Shown: positions 1 through 10,257 of the stretch, piece after piece
Position numbering within the stretch: the stretch's first letter is position 1
How the letters are laid out: the number at the start of each line of letters is the position of its first letter
Origin: Lithospermum erythrorhizon
Taxonomy: Eukaryota; Streptophyta; Magnoliopsida; Boraginales; Boraginaceae
Direction: 5' to 3'
Assembly: GCA_019722365.1 (NCBI GenBank)
Contig: JADFUC010000501.1
Coordinates: 372,001 to 436,000 of the forward strand
Length of the DNA: 64,000 nucleotides
Translations under genes and position numbers: made by a program
The notes under the pieces: generated by a model
What the model saw: the letters and a program-made list of their open reading frames with translations, nothing else
Databases searched by the model: none
What the model was told of the DNA's origin: nothing

Positions 1-888
1 TATGTAGATTTTCCAATTTTAATTTATTATCCTCTCAAGATCTTATAAGATTGTGACGCCAGATATTTTAAAAAGGAGAATTTAGATTTCACTTTGTTCA
101 TTATTTGTGATAACGAAATAAAATATATATAAATCTTTCTAAAACTAATAATATAGGAATACAAAAATAGAAAAGAGCCAGATTGCCAGATTGAATGCTA
201 GACATAGATTGTATAATTAATTTTAAAAGGAGTTCACCAAAATTACATGGATTAAATTTAGTTTATGACTTAATTTTGAGTTCAAAAAATTGTCTCAAAA
301 CCCAAATATAACCGAAAACGAACCGGAACCGATGGGGAACCGGAGAGATTGAACCGATCGAACCGAATCGATTTAGGTTCGGCCTTTGAGAGAACTTATA
401 AATAGTTTGCTTCTAATTTTGCTCAAAATCAACCGAACCAGCCGTTAGGAAACTCCTTAATTAAAAGTACTCAAACCTGAGACTTCGACATTGCTAGTAA
501 ATTCTTTTTGTCCTCTTTGTTGTTTCAGTTCCAAAACAAGGTACTTTCTTTTTTCTATTTTTTGTGTTATTTTGTTTAAATTGATCTTTATTATGCTCAA
601 ATCATTTACTTAAACAAATTTATGAATGATTATCCTGATTCCCAAGTGCATACAATTAGACTTATTTCTTGAGTTGTAATATTGAATTTGTAATTCTTCA
701 CAGCTTCAGAACAATAGAGAGGTAGAATAAAGTAATTTTATGTATGTAAAATTTTATACTATTAGGCAATGTACATTTATATTCTTATTACATCTTCTAG
801 GAATAAGAATCCTGAGAAATATATAAGGGATGTAAGAGATGGTGCAATAAGAATATAGCCATGATGAATAATCAGCTCCAAATCATGT
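1..888. other. intergenic, no gene seen
   Basis: This AT-rich stretch has no supportable coding region. Positions 300-440 carry a cluster of GAACCG/AACCGA words and are locally GC-richer, somewhat like the ends of the hAT-like element at 7.3-8.2 kb, but no paired ends or target duplication were found. It also lies downstream of the minus-strand gene at 889-1245 and may contain its 3' end. Confidence 0.4.
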
Positions 889-1245
889 TCAAACTATTTG
901 CCTTACATTCTCAAAGCTCCAATCCCTTCTCATTCCACCACTCCTCACCAATCTTGGTGTGGCTGGTTCATAATCAGCAGGTCCACTATTGTGAACCCTG
1001 GAAAGTCCATGATGAGACTGTGGCAAACCATTTACGCCGTCGTGCTTGCTTGCTTCGAGGGCACAACCTTTTGAGGATTTCCGAGATGGCCTTGGGACCA
1101 AATTCCCCGACCAACTTCGGTTGAAGATGTCCGGGCGTAAATGGTGGTTGGTCTTGCCTTGCTTGCTATTCGGATTCAAACGTTGCATCAAGTCATCGTC
1201 TGAATCAGTTCTCTTGATTTGGCAAGATAAGCAATTCAGATTCAT
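889..1245 (-). CDS. small conserved plant protein with C-terminal GGMRRDWSFE motif, unknown function
   Basis: A single-exon reading frame of 118 residues starts at the ATG at 1245 and stops at 889. The start is Cys-rich (MNLNCLSCQ) and is followed by a basic, Ser- and Asn-rich middle. The C-terminus reads LVRSGGMRRDWSFE, which I recall as a shared ending in a family of short uncharacterised plant proteins. Lack of introns and a non-repetitive composition fit such a gene. The overlapping plus-strand frame at 861-1124 has no recognisable features and is treated as a shadow. The CLSC pair near the start could bind metal or be modified, but that is a guess. No function is assigned. Family recognition rests on memory of the C-terminal motif and should be tested by a protein search. 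Confidence 0.6.
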   Translation of the reverse strand: MNLNCLSCQIKRTDSDDDLMQRLNPNSKQGKTNHHLRPDIFNRSWSGNLVPRPSRKSSKGCALEASKHDGVNGLPQSHHGLSRVHNSGPADYEPATPRLVRSGGMRRDWSFENVRQIV

Positions 1246-2278
1246 TTTGTTGAATGGATTTTGGATATTATGCCAAATCGATCGCCTCTTTTTACCAATG
1301 ATATAATATCATAAAAAAATAACGGGGATTGAAATATAAGATCCTAGATTGATGTGTGTATGTTAAATATATATGCAGCTCACATGTTACATTGGTGGAA
1401 GGATGAAAGGAATAGGTAAATATGTTCTCAAAACACCTATTGAAAAAATAATATATGAGGCAATGGAGGTATATGAAAAATGATCTTCAAGATTGATGGT
1501 CCTTGCAAAAAGCCTGTAATATAGGTTTATTATCATTCATAACCAGTCATCCATATGCATGATTCCTAATAAATTGATTGCGAAAATAAAGCTAAATCAT
1601 TGTTTTATTTCTCACTTATCTAGGTGTGTATGTATTATATATAACGTATCATCAGTTCATTTTGTTAGAAAATCAGTGCTCTATATATCAATGTAACCAG
1701 CGCTTTCACCCTATTAGTATATAATGATGGTACTAGGACAACTAAAAAGATCAAATGCTAGCACTATCAAATTATTAATGCATGGCGAGAGATACTCATG
1801 AATTGCGAGCAGAATTAGTCGGTCACTCTAAGTGTACAAAAGTTAATGAGATATTCATAAATCATAATACATCACAAACACAATTAGTAGATGACTCGGA
1901 AAATTAAGTAAATCATGATTTAATAATGACAATAAAATAGATATTCATCAAGCAGTAAGTAATGGTTTAATTAATAATGACTAGAAAATCGATATTCAAG
2001 CAGATGCCTTAAGTTGCCAAGTTTAGAATAGAAAATTAAGTAAATCATGGTTTGATAATGACTAGAAAATAGATGGAGAATCACATCATGATTGATCCAT
2101 TCTTTTATTTCGATCATCTTTCATTTCTCATGCATCAGATTTGTCTTACAAATCAAATATGGAGTATTACATTTTACACCATATTCTTGACCCCTGAGAA
2201 TATTGCAATGCTTAAATCCTTCACCAAAATATAACATTTTTCTTGTTATTTAGAATTAATAATGGGACAATTGCTTCA
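1246..2278. other. intergenic, no gene seen
   Basis: No coding region is supported. Short imperfect direct repeats built on a phrase like gactagaaaatagat recur around 1910-2070. The right end should contain the 3' untranslated region of the glycine-rich protein gene and the left end the promoter of the 889-1245 gene, both read on the minus strand. Confidence 0.4.
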
Positions 2279-3043
2279 TCAAGGATGATAGCCACCACCA
2301 TGACCACCACCTTCCCCTCCTCCATACCCACCTGCATGTTCACCTCCAGCATAGGCACCGCCTCCACCAGTACCACCACCACCTCCACCGCCATATCCTC
2401 CCCCATGTGCACCTCCTCCACCACCACCACCAATACCTCCCCCTCCTCCATATCCACCGGCAGCCGCACCTCCGGCATAACCACTTCCACCACCACCGCC
2501 ATGGCCACCACCACCTCCATAACCACCCCCATGATCTCCACCATACCCTCCACCACTTCCACCTCCTTCACCACCTCCATATCCACCTGCATGTCCACCA
2601 CCACCAGCAATAGCACTACCTCCACCACCTCCACTTCCTCCACCACCCCCACCACCATATCCTCCACCATGCTCGCCACCATATCCTCCACCACTACCAC
2701 CTCCTTCACCCCCACCATATCCACCTGCATGCCCACCTCCTGCAATGGCACCACCACCACCTCCACCACTTCCTCCACCTCCACCACCACCAACATACCC
2801 ACCATAGCCAACATCTCCATAACCACCACCACTACCACCTCCACTACCTCCACCACTTGCATAACCATGATCACCAACAGCTGAACCACCCCCTCCACCA
2901 GAACCCCCACCCCCACCATAACTTCCAGCTACACCATGGTAGCCAACCCCTTCTCCATATGTAAGAAGAGTTCTAGCTGCAGAACATACACCAACAGCTA
3001 AAAACACAAAGAAAAGAGTATTAAGCGCTTTATGTTTCGACAT
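2279..3043 (-). CDS. glycine-rich secreted (cell-wall type) protein
   Basis: This single-exon gene encodes 254 residues. Residues 1-22 form a signal peptide with a hydrophobic core (FFVFLAVGVC) and a likely cut near SA/ART. The rest is about 60 percent glycine in GGGYGG, GGGSGGG and GGEGGG blocks with interspersed Tyr, His and Ala. A unit beginning AIAGGGHAGGYGGGEGGG is found near residue 99, again near 144, and in a looser form near 231, so the array grew by internal duplication. Tyr-rich Gly proteins of this class are secreted and thought to be incorporated in cell walls. There is no RNA-binding domain and no Cys-rich tail. The long open frames on the opposite strand (2243-2884) only mirror the repeat composition. 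A TATA box lies about 70 bp upstream. Confidence 0.88.
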   Translation of the reverse strand: MSKHKALNTLFFVFLAVGVCSAARTLLTYGEGVGYHGVAGSYGGGGGSGGGGGSAVGDHGYASGGGSGGGSGGGYGDVGYGGYVGGGGGGGSGGGGGGAIAGGGHAGGYGGGEGGGSGGGYGGEHGGGYGGGGGGGSGGGGGSAIAGGGGHAGGYGGGEGGGSGGGYGGDHGGGYGGGGGHGGGGGSGYAGGAAAGGYGGGGGIGGGGGGGAHGGGYGGGGGGGTGGGGAYAGGEHAGGYGGGEGGGHGGGYHP

Positions 3044-3113
3044 GGGAAATTGGAAGTGTTGCTAGTTTATACTATTATTATGAGTGATGAGTGTCAAGTG
3101 CATGAATTGATCC

Positions 3114-3122
3114 CTATTTATA
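3114..3122 (-). promoter_or_regulatory. TATA box of the glycine-rich protein gene
   Basis: On the minus strand this reads TATAAATAG, a near-consensus plant TATA box. It sits about 70 bp upstream of the start codon at 3043, which leaves room for a leader of roughly 40 nt. A palindromic GCATGC (RY-like) motif directly precedes it. Confidence 0.65.
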
Positions 3123-3129
3123 CGCATGC

Positions 3130-4018
3130 CTGAAGAGGGGGGGAGTGCCGGAGTGTAACGAAGTTGGACAAGTGCCAAGTGGGACAATCACACCACAAAG
3201 AATTAAGTCGATTAGATGAGTTATTATAATTTATTATAATAAGCACATGCATAACTTAGAACAATAATTTATTTATTTTGACAATATTATCACTAGCTAT
3301 CACACACACTATATATACCCAAGAAATAAGAATGATGTGAAATGAGCGTTCAAAAATTGATTTCGAAAAAAAAAAGTTTTGGGCTCCCAATTGTATTTCA
3401 ACGTTACGTTGGTTAATGATGATGCCTGGTGCTGAAGTTCATTTTTCCTTCTTTTTTTCTTATTTATTACTCCGTATTTAAATGTTAATTAAATATTTTG
3501 ATATTTTTAACATTCAAATCCAAAAAAACATAAAATTACAAATACATTATTATTTGGTATGTGCTTTTTGTGAAGCCTAGCCAATAGGCATGCAATAGCC
3601 ATACCATGCGAGAGTCGTATTATAGTAGTGTGCTTTTGCTGTCTCCCACATTCAATAAATTAAACAAATGATAAAACACCATTAGCCAATAGTGATGACA
3701 ATCAACTGCACTACAATTGTGAATTGTCTCCAAGCAAGAAGTCAGATACTGATAATTGATGATATTATTCTTATTAGAATTTGGATGATGATGAATTGAT
3801 GACAATGAGGGTCACATGGAATTCCACTTTGATCCATTCCTTACCTTTCCTTTCTGGGCGTACTAGGGACTTCTCCATCATATTTTACAAGCTTAGTGGA
3901 TACTTTTCCTCCCACGCCTCCTATCATCTTTGCTGGGTTCATACTATCAAGCAAGAATCATTCTAGATTTGTAGTTATATGGTTTCATTGAGTAGTTCTA
4001 TGACCTATCTCATATAAA
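3130..4018. other. intergenic, no gene seen
   Basis: AT-rich, presumably the distal promoter of the glycine-rich gene. The short open frames here on both strands (about 60 codons) resemble nothing I know. Confidence 0.4.
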
Positions 4019-4297
4019 TGTATGCCATCTGCATTTGTAAATTACGTAGAAAGACAAAAAAATAAAGAGATAAAGATTTAACATGATATTTCTAACGATG
4101 TGTTAAGACTAATTCATGGGCAGAGCCACAAAAAATGTCACTATAATTTTAAGAACAGACACAAGATTCGACTAAAATACAAATAATACTTTTACGGTAC
4201 ATGAAATAACCTATATACATGAGCCATATATATAGGCCAAGAGATTGAAATAAAATTTCAAGTCCTTCGATGTGGTATATTTAAGCCACTTTCAACA
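4019..4297 (-). repeat. 3' LTR of the copia element
   Basis: This copy matches 6240-6560 over most of its length with many substitutions, for example around the shared phrase taacgatgtgtta. Its inner boundary is set by the polypurine tract at 4298-4312. The outer boundary is uncertain because the first 25-35 bp no longer align well. Confidence 0.75.
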
Positions 4298-6239
4298 AAT
4301 CTCCACCTTGACTTGAATCCTCCGCAGATAATAGAAAATCAGAAAACTTCCTTATGCACCAGATAAAATCTCGGCACTGTATGTGTTCGGGGAAATAAAA
4401 AGATGTACTCAATATACCAAATGCATCAAGTACTGTGACGCTGGGTAGATGTGTCCATGAATACCCAAAAGATATGTATTAACGCAAGCCTCGCACCTCC
4501 ACCTCATATTTCCCTATCAACGGCAAGTGTATTTTGATGACGTGTCCAAACGACACTGTAAGAAATGGAAAATGCCCACCATTTCACCTCACGCCGTGCC
4601 CTCGCACGGCAAAGAATAAACCAAATGCAAGCCCAAATGTCGCCAACCTTGCTCCTCATGAACTCTTCACGCTTGTCGATGTCCTAAAGCCAATCACATC
4701 AACACCACATCGAGACAAAAAAAATGGGAACTAAAGGAATACCACAAAGCATGCTCGATTCTATTCAATCTTTGTTTAACACATCCAACGATCACCTTCC
4801 CTTAGACGCCAAGCCCAAGCAACAAACGACCCATGAGAATCGAGCTACCGCGCAAATCCAACAACAATTGCCCAACTCATCCTCATAGTCGCACACATAC
4901 AAGGTGTACCTCACTGCAACTCTAGTAAAGACATGCTCGAATCCACCCGCGATGTTCCATGAAACCCTTGAAGCCACATCAAGTATACCGCTAAAAGTTA
5001 ACGAAGTGCCCTCCTCCTGACTCACCACATCGACCCAAAAATTCATGCTCAACCTCGCTCCCCAACATCATACAAAGCCGATCGTAAATACAAAACAATG
5101 TCATACCTTGTATCCAATCTAAAGTTCCACGCCCACACCACTGTATACATCCGAACCTATAAATGACAACAACCCTTCACCTTCTTCTCGGTTGAAACTC
5201 ATCTTGGTCCAAACGAATTCAAAGATAACAGATTCCTGGCCAAGTAAAACACATGTCTAACCTCGCCATCACAACCTCCACCATCATGCTCCCTACTCTT
5301 ACGCGAGTAAATCCTAACATCTTGTGTAGACCGAAAATACTGCTCATGAAAACACAACGCCACATTCCAATCTACTCATGTCAAAGATCACCTCCTTCCT
5401 AGGACACACACGTATTCGCTCTTGTAGATTCGTAGACCACACATCTGTCGATGCTTGACTTTCAAAGAATCAAAGCTTACAAATCCTTCGAATGCATACC
5501 AATGCCGGGCAACGCGGCGGTACCACTCGAGGCTCCTCTCTGCTGTTCATTCCTCAACTTGGGACAATCACGTTTCCAATGTCCCAAATCTCTACATAAA
5601 TTGCACCTATCAGTTTTAGCAACTAGTGCACCAAACGGTCCGACTGTAGTACTAGAACCATCACTACACTAATACGCACATCCTCATAATATGCAACTTC
5701 AATTTCTTTTTGTAGACAAAGAATCTTTACCATTTATTATGTGACTCTAAAAATTCCTCTTCTACGACATGTAAAGAGGCTAACAAAATCAAAGCAAAGA
5801 TCCTTTATTCTCAATCTTAATATCTATATTACGCAAATCAAGTAATATCCTATTAAGATGATCTGTGTAATTTTTAAGAGACGTATTCCTTCCGCATTCT
5901 TAGCCCAAACAAAGGCTCAACAACAACTTATTGGTCAAGCTCTTCGTCATATACAAACTGTCAAGCTTCGAGCCACATCCCTCAGTGAGTATATTCCTCC
6001 GAAACTCTCTCTCGATAACCTCATCATCCAAAGCGAGAATCATCGCCGAAGTGTGTCTTCTCCTGTGACGAGCCATGTTATTCTGCACGCGCCGGTGGGA
6101 TTCTTCCACGAGGAGCCTGCAGCCCCTCTTGTTTCGCCTCGATTGCTAGACCGAACCTAAGCCCTAGTAAACCTCTCAATTTTAATACCTTCACCACTCA
6201 TCTTCTTCAGAACTGAGCCCAAACTCCTCGATACCAGCT

Positions 6240-6560
6240 TGTTATAGCGAACGTGGGACTTAGACGAGAAATTATGTAAAATACAGAAAATAAAGAGACA
6301 AAAATTTAACGTGGTATTCCTAACGATGTGTTAGGACTAACTTACTCAGCAGAGCTAATTTAAATTCTCTACTATAATGGAAAAGAAACAGATTACAAGA
6401 TTTGACTGAAATAGTTGAAGTAATGCTACTAAGAGTCTTACAAAACTTCAAGTTATTTGGTACATAAAATAACCTATATACATAAACAATATATATAGAC
6501 CAAAACATTGAAATAAAATTTTAAATCGTTCGATGTGATATATTCAAGCCACTTTCAACA
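6240..6560 (-). repeat. 5' LTR of the copia element
   Basis: The LTR is 321 bp and starts TG and ends CA on the minus strand. It is followed inward, after two or three bases, by the primer-binding site at about 6226-6237. A CTATC word directly outside its end (6561) recurs near 4005, close to but not adjacent to the other LTR. Confidence 0.78.
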
Positions 6561-7343
6561 CTATCTATGAGATGGAAATAGGGGGTAGTACGAATGCACT
6601 TCACTATGCATGGTGGAGTTGGGTTATTATGTGTCGCCTTTCAAAGGAGCTTTTTTAGATCAAAGAGGCTTACCCGACTTTTTTAAACGTTAATTTTATT
6701 TTTAATTTTTTGAAAAGACATATTTCATCAAAATTTTTGTAAATCTACATTAATTTACTTCACCCCAATTTAAAATCTCAATTTTTCTTTTTTATATACG
6801 TCCACTCTGTAAAATCTCAAAACTCTAGTTAAAAGTTTGTGATGCTTACTGAAGCTACCACTAAATCATGTGTTGTTTTCAAACTTGTCATCTTCGGTTA
6901 TAGTAGGATCATTTACTCGAGAATTAATATGAGAGTGAATATGTCCCGGTGGTTGACTTACTTATTCAGAGGTAAAAACCAAAACAAATCAAAATAGTGA
7001 TTGACCCTTAATGGGCCGAAAACAAACTATTAGCATGTCAGACGAACCTACGTCGGACGTTTGTTGTACTTGGACTCAAGCCGGACTCGAACAGAAAAAT
7101 GAAGATCTGGTCCTATTGAATTAAACGAAATTAGAAGTTTAGAACTGTGCAGAGTGCAGACAATATTGGACTATTGGATGAGACAATCCAATTTGGACAC
7201 TTATTCAATGGGCTACTTAATTATATTGCTAGTCCTTATATAGCCATAGTCCATAGAGGTTTATCAAAAAAAAAAAAATACATGGAGGACGACCGTTTGA
7301 GGTGATACATAGGATGATGTTAAAACACGTTAATAAATAGGCC
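6561..7343. other. intergenic, no gene seen
   Basis: No coding region and no clear repeat are seen. The last 8 bases (7336-7343) are the left target-site duplication of the hAT-like element. Confidence 0.4.
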
Positions 7344-8153
7344 TAGTGTTGTTAGTGGGTCGGGAGATCCGAGAACCTGTACGAAATAACCAGACCATTT
7401 ACCAGCCCGAAGTTTACCGGTCTGGGACCGGGACTATTTTTTTTATACGATAACCGATTTGGACCGGAGCGATTACCCGATTTAATACCCGATAAAAAAG
7501 GATATATATACTAAAACTAAAACCCTACCCATGTAACCCCACAATCATGCCGCCATTCACATTATCCATTCCCCATTCCATTCTTCATCTGTTAGATTAA
7601 ATCTGATGGCAAATTGGCAATGATGATTGTTCAATCTGAGCCTCCCCCGGTCCGCGGCTCCCATCTTTATCTTCTACTTTTTCTTTTTTCTGGATTTTGA
7701 TTTTGATTTCAACTTTTATGAAGAACTGGACTTCGATTTCAATTTGTATGTTTAAGGCAATGATGATTGCCGATAAATCTGAGCCTCAATTGCTGATTTA
7801 ATTCGATTCTTATGTGGAATTTGATTCGATTTATATGTTAAATTTGGTTTCAATATTTGTTTCTTTTGATTTTGAATTTGTTTGCGATTTATCTCAGCCT
7901 CGATTATTGATGATTTGTTGATGAATTGTCAATCCAATTCAGTTTTTAGGGTTTTTTTTACAGATTTTTTGATTTTGGGATTTTTATTCGGAACCGGTCC
8001 GAAAAATCGAGATCCGGTATTCACCCGATAAGAGATCGGTTTCGGTACCAAAAAAATATTCGGTAGGTTACCGATCCGGTTTCGGTTTACCCGATAACCT
8101 TAACGGTCCGGGATATGCAATACCCGGACCGATCCAGACCTATAACAGCACTA
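7344..8153. mobile_element. non-autonomous hAT-like DNA transposon
   Basis: The 810-bp element begins TAGTGTTGTTAGTGGGTC and, on the opposite strand, its right end begins TAGTGCTGTTATAGGTCTGG, so the ends form imperfect terminal inverted repeats. It is flanked by AATAGGCC on the left and AATACGCC on the right, an 8-bp target duplication with one mismatch, the size made by hAT transposases. Both subterminal regions are dense in ACCGG, CCGAT and CGGT words, typical of transposase-binding subterminal repeats. The interior has no transposase frame and includes T-rich stretches with the repeated phrase gatttcaa. Confidence 0.82.
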
Positions 8154-10257
8154 AATACGCCCATAATAACATATGCAACTAGAATACTCACAAATAGATG
8201 AAAATACAAGGGAGACGGTCAGACCGAAGAAGAGTTGCACATAAACTATATCATATGAGATCGAAGAAGAGTTGAACAGAAATATCACATGAGTCAGTGT
8301 TTATGAGATTAACAACATACATATATCAGATTCCACCTACTAGCATAAACATATATGGATTCAAAATTTAAAAGTATGGTCTCTAGGAATTAAAATACCT
8401 CTTTAATTTTTGGAAAGTAGGAATACTTGGTATTTAACATTTGACGTAGGATTTAGGTTATTGGGTGATGGAAAAGAAAGTGAAAGGTCTGGTCAACCCA
8501 GATGGCCACTCAACTTTGTTCTCGAAAGAGAATTTAAGGGTCTTCAATGGCGTGCCGTGGTAGAGGAGTTTTCAGGCCATCTCGATCTTTCAAGTCAAAC
8601 TTGTACAATTAGTATATAAAGAATGCATGAAGCAGTTTTTTGCTTTAATGTTGACCCCTGATTTTATGCATGTAGTGAAGTCTTCTATATATATGTGTCT
8701 ATTTAGTTGGTGCTAAAAATAGCAACATTGAATTGACATTATGACAATGCTAACATTTTTGGAATGCATTGTTTAGGTTCATTTGATTGCAATTTGAGAA
8801 CTAAAGTAAGAAACCAGAGTTTAGAGTTCATGTATCTTGGACTAGCTAACAATGAAAATAACTTATTGGGATTTACTAGGAGTCCGATTTACATGCTTAA
8901 GCATTTTTCTTATGATGTAAAGCATTTTTTTTATCTGAATAAGTGTTACACGCCCTGGCATAGTTTTTTAAGAAGGGCACGCTAATTTTAAAAATTATTT
9001 GATTTTTTTTTCCACATCGATTGTACTCAAACATTTGGTCCCAAGGATCACAACCTTTGTTATTCTTCTAGAATACAAAGAAAGAAATTGTTGATACATA
9101 TAAGAACTCTGAATGAAACATTCAACAAAAAAGTGAGATACCTAAGAAGTAGTAGGAAAAGAATAATATGTATGCAATAGCAACGATTGAAAATGGAAAA
9201 GAATATGTTGGTAATATCAACGATTGAAATTTGATTGAAAATGATACGCAAATAGAAAAATGAAGAAAGAATTTTAGTTCCTTGTACCCAACGTATCTTC
9301 TTATTGCCACGGAGCTCGTTTCGTTATTTGTTTATGTTTGTGCGACTTTGCAAAGGATGGCAGCAACGAACCTGACTATTCCCACACCCCCAACACACAC
9401 ACATGCACACACCATGCAATGGATTAAGACGCTAAAACTTAAATATTAAAGAGTGTTATTCTTCTTTGATTATCATGTTCTTTATATTTTCATATTTTTG
9501 TACATAAATTACATATTATAAGTCACACGATTATAGATGGATTCAGGACAAATTATAATTGTGCATTGTAAAAGTAAAAATTTATTAATATGTAACATCT
9601 CCTAATATTTTAGTTTAGGAGATGATGATACATACAATAAGAGGTAAAAGAAAAATCAAACTTAAGAGACAATAATATCGGTTATTTTAAAATCTTTAAA
9701 TTTTTTGATGATGTGGTAGTATCCACCATGAAATGTTAGGTTCGCCTATAGTTAAGTTTATTTTTTTCAATGTTAAAAGTAACAAATGTTGTTTTAATTT
9801 ATCCACACAACCTTAACTTGAATTAAAATTATAATATTAATTGTAAAAAATATAAAAAATAATTTATTTAATAACAACAAATTTAAAAATATTTCAATCT
9901 TAATTTAATACAATCAACTCATCAATATCAAAACTAGACCATATATTATGGGTGGGGGAAAGATCTTAATTCATAATCCACATTCCACACACTTTCCCTC
10001 CCCCTTTTCAATCCTCCTCTCTTGCAAGTAGCATTTACTCTTGTTCTCACTGTTTCAACTTCATTAACCTCTCCACATAAATTTCACACACACTCTGTCT
10101 TCTCTATATTTCTCCACCTCAACCACATCAAACTCACATTTCACATACAAACTTTTCACAAGAATTGGAACAATTTTAGAGAAATTGTAGCATAAAAACA
10201 GAGCATTTTTTGCAGTACAAATAGAACTTAGTCAATCTGGAGATCATTAATCAAGAA
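8154..10257. other. intergenic, upstream of the PLATZ gene
   Basis: I see no gene. An open frame at 8410-8619 (69 codons, containing SGQPRWPLNFVLEREF) looks more protein-like than its surroundings but I do not recognise it. A short CA-rich tract lies at about 9388-9412. The pyrimidine-rich stretch from about 9980 to 10140 probably contains the PLATZ promoter and leader. Confidence 0.35.

Larger units (their letters stand above)
4019..6560 (-). mobile_element. decayed Ty1/copia LTR retrotransposon, minus orientation
   Basis: Two direct repeats flank an interior of about 1.9 kb. The right copy, 6240-6560, is the element's 5' LTR: it opens TGTTGAAAGT on the minus strand and ends in ATAACA. The left copy ends at 4297 and begins about 4019-4045; its outer end has drifted. 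Just inside the 5' LTR the minus strand reads TGGTATCGAGG, close to the initiator-Met tRNA primer-binding site of copia elements. Just inside the 3' LTR it reads AAGGTGGAGATTTG, the usual copia polypurine tract. Gag remnants are recognisable: a stretch containing SKLDSLYMTKSLTNKLLL (about 5900-6050) and a CCHC zinc knuckle, CNLCRDLGHWKRDC (about 5560-5610). Pol is unrecognisable and frames are broken. It is either a defective or a non-autonomous copy. Confidence 0.85.

Noticed and set aside
300..450. GAACCG-rich patch resembling hAT subterminal repeats
   Set aside because: No terminal inverted repeats or target duplication could be found around it.
2243..2884. 213-codon Ser/Thr-rich open frame on the plus strand opposite the glycine-rich gene
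   Set aside because: It is the composition mirror of GGN/GGT glycine codons (read as ACC/TCC). It has no signal peptide or domain and no independent support. The minus-strand 232-codon Val-rich frame is a similar shadow.
8410..8619. 69-codon open frame with a protein-like composition
   Set aside because: No recognised family, no splice partners and no promoter signal. It was mentioned only in the intergenic note.
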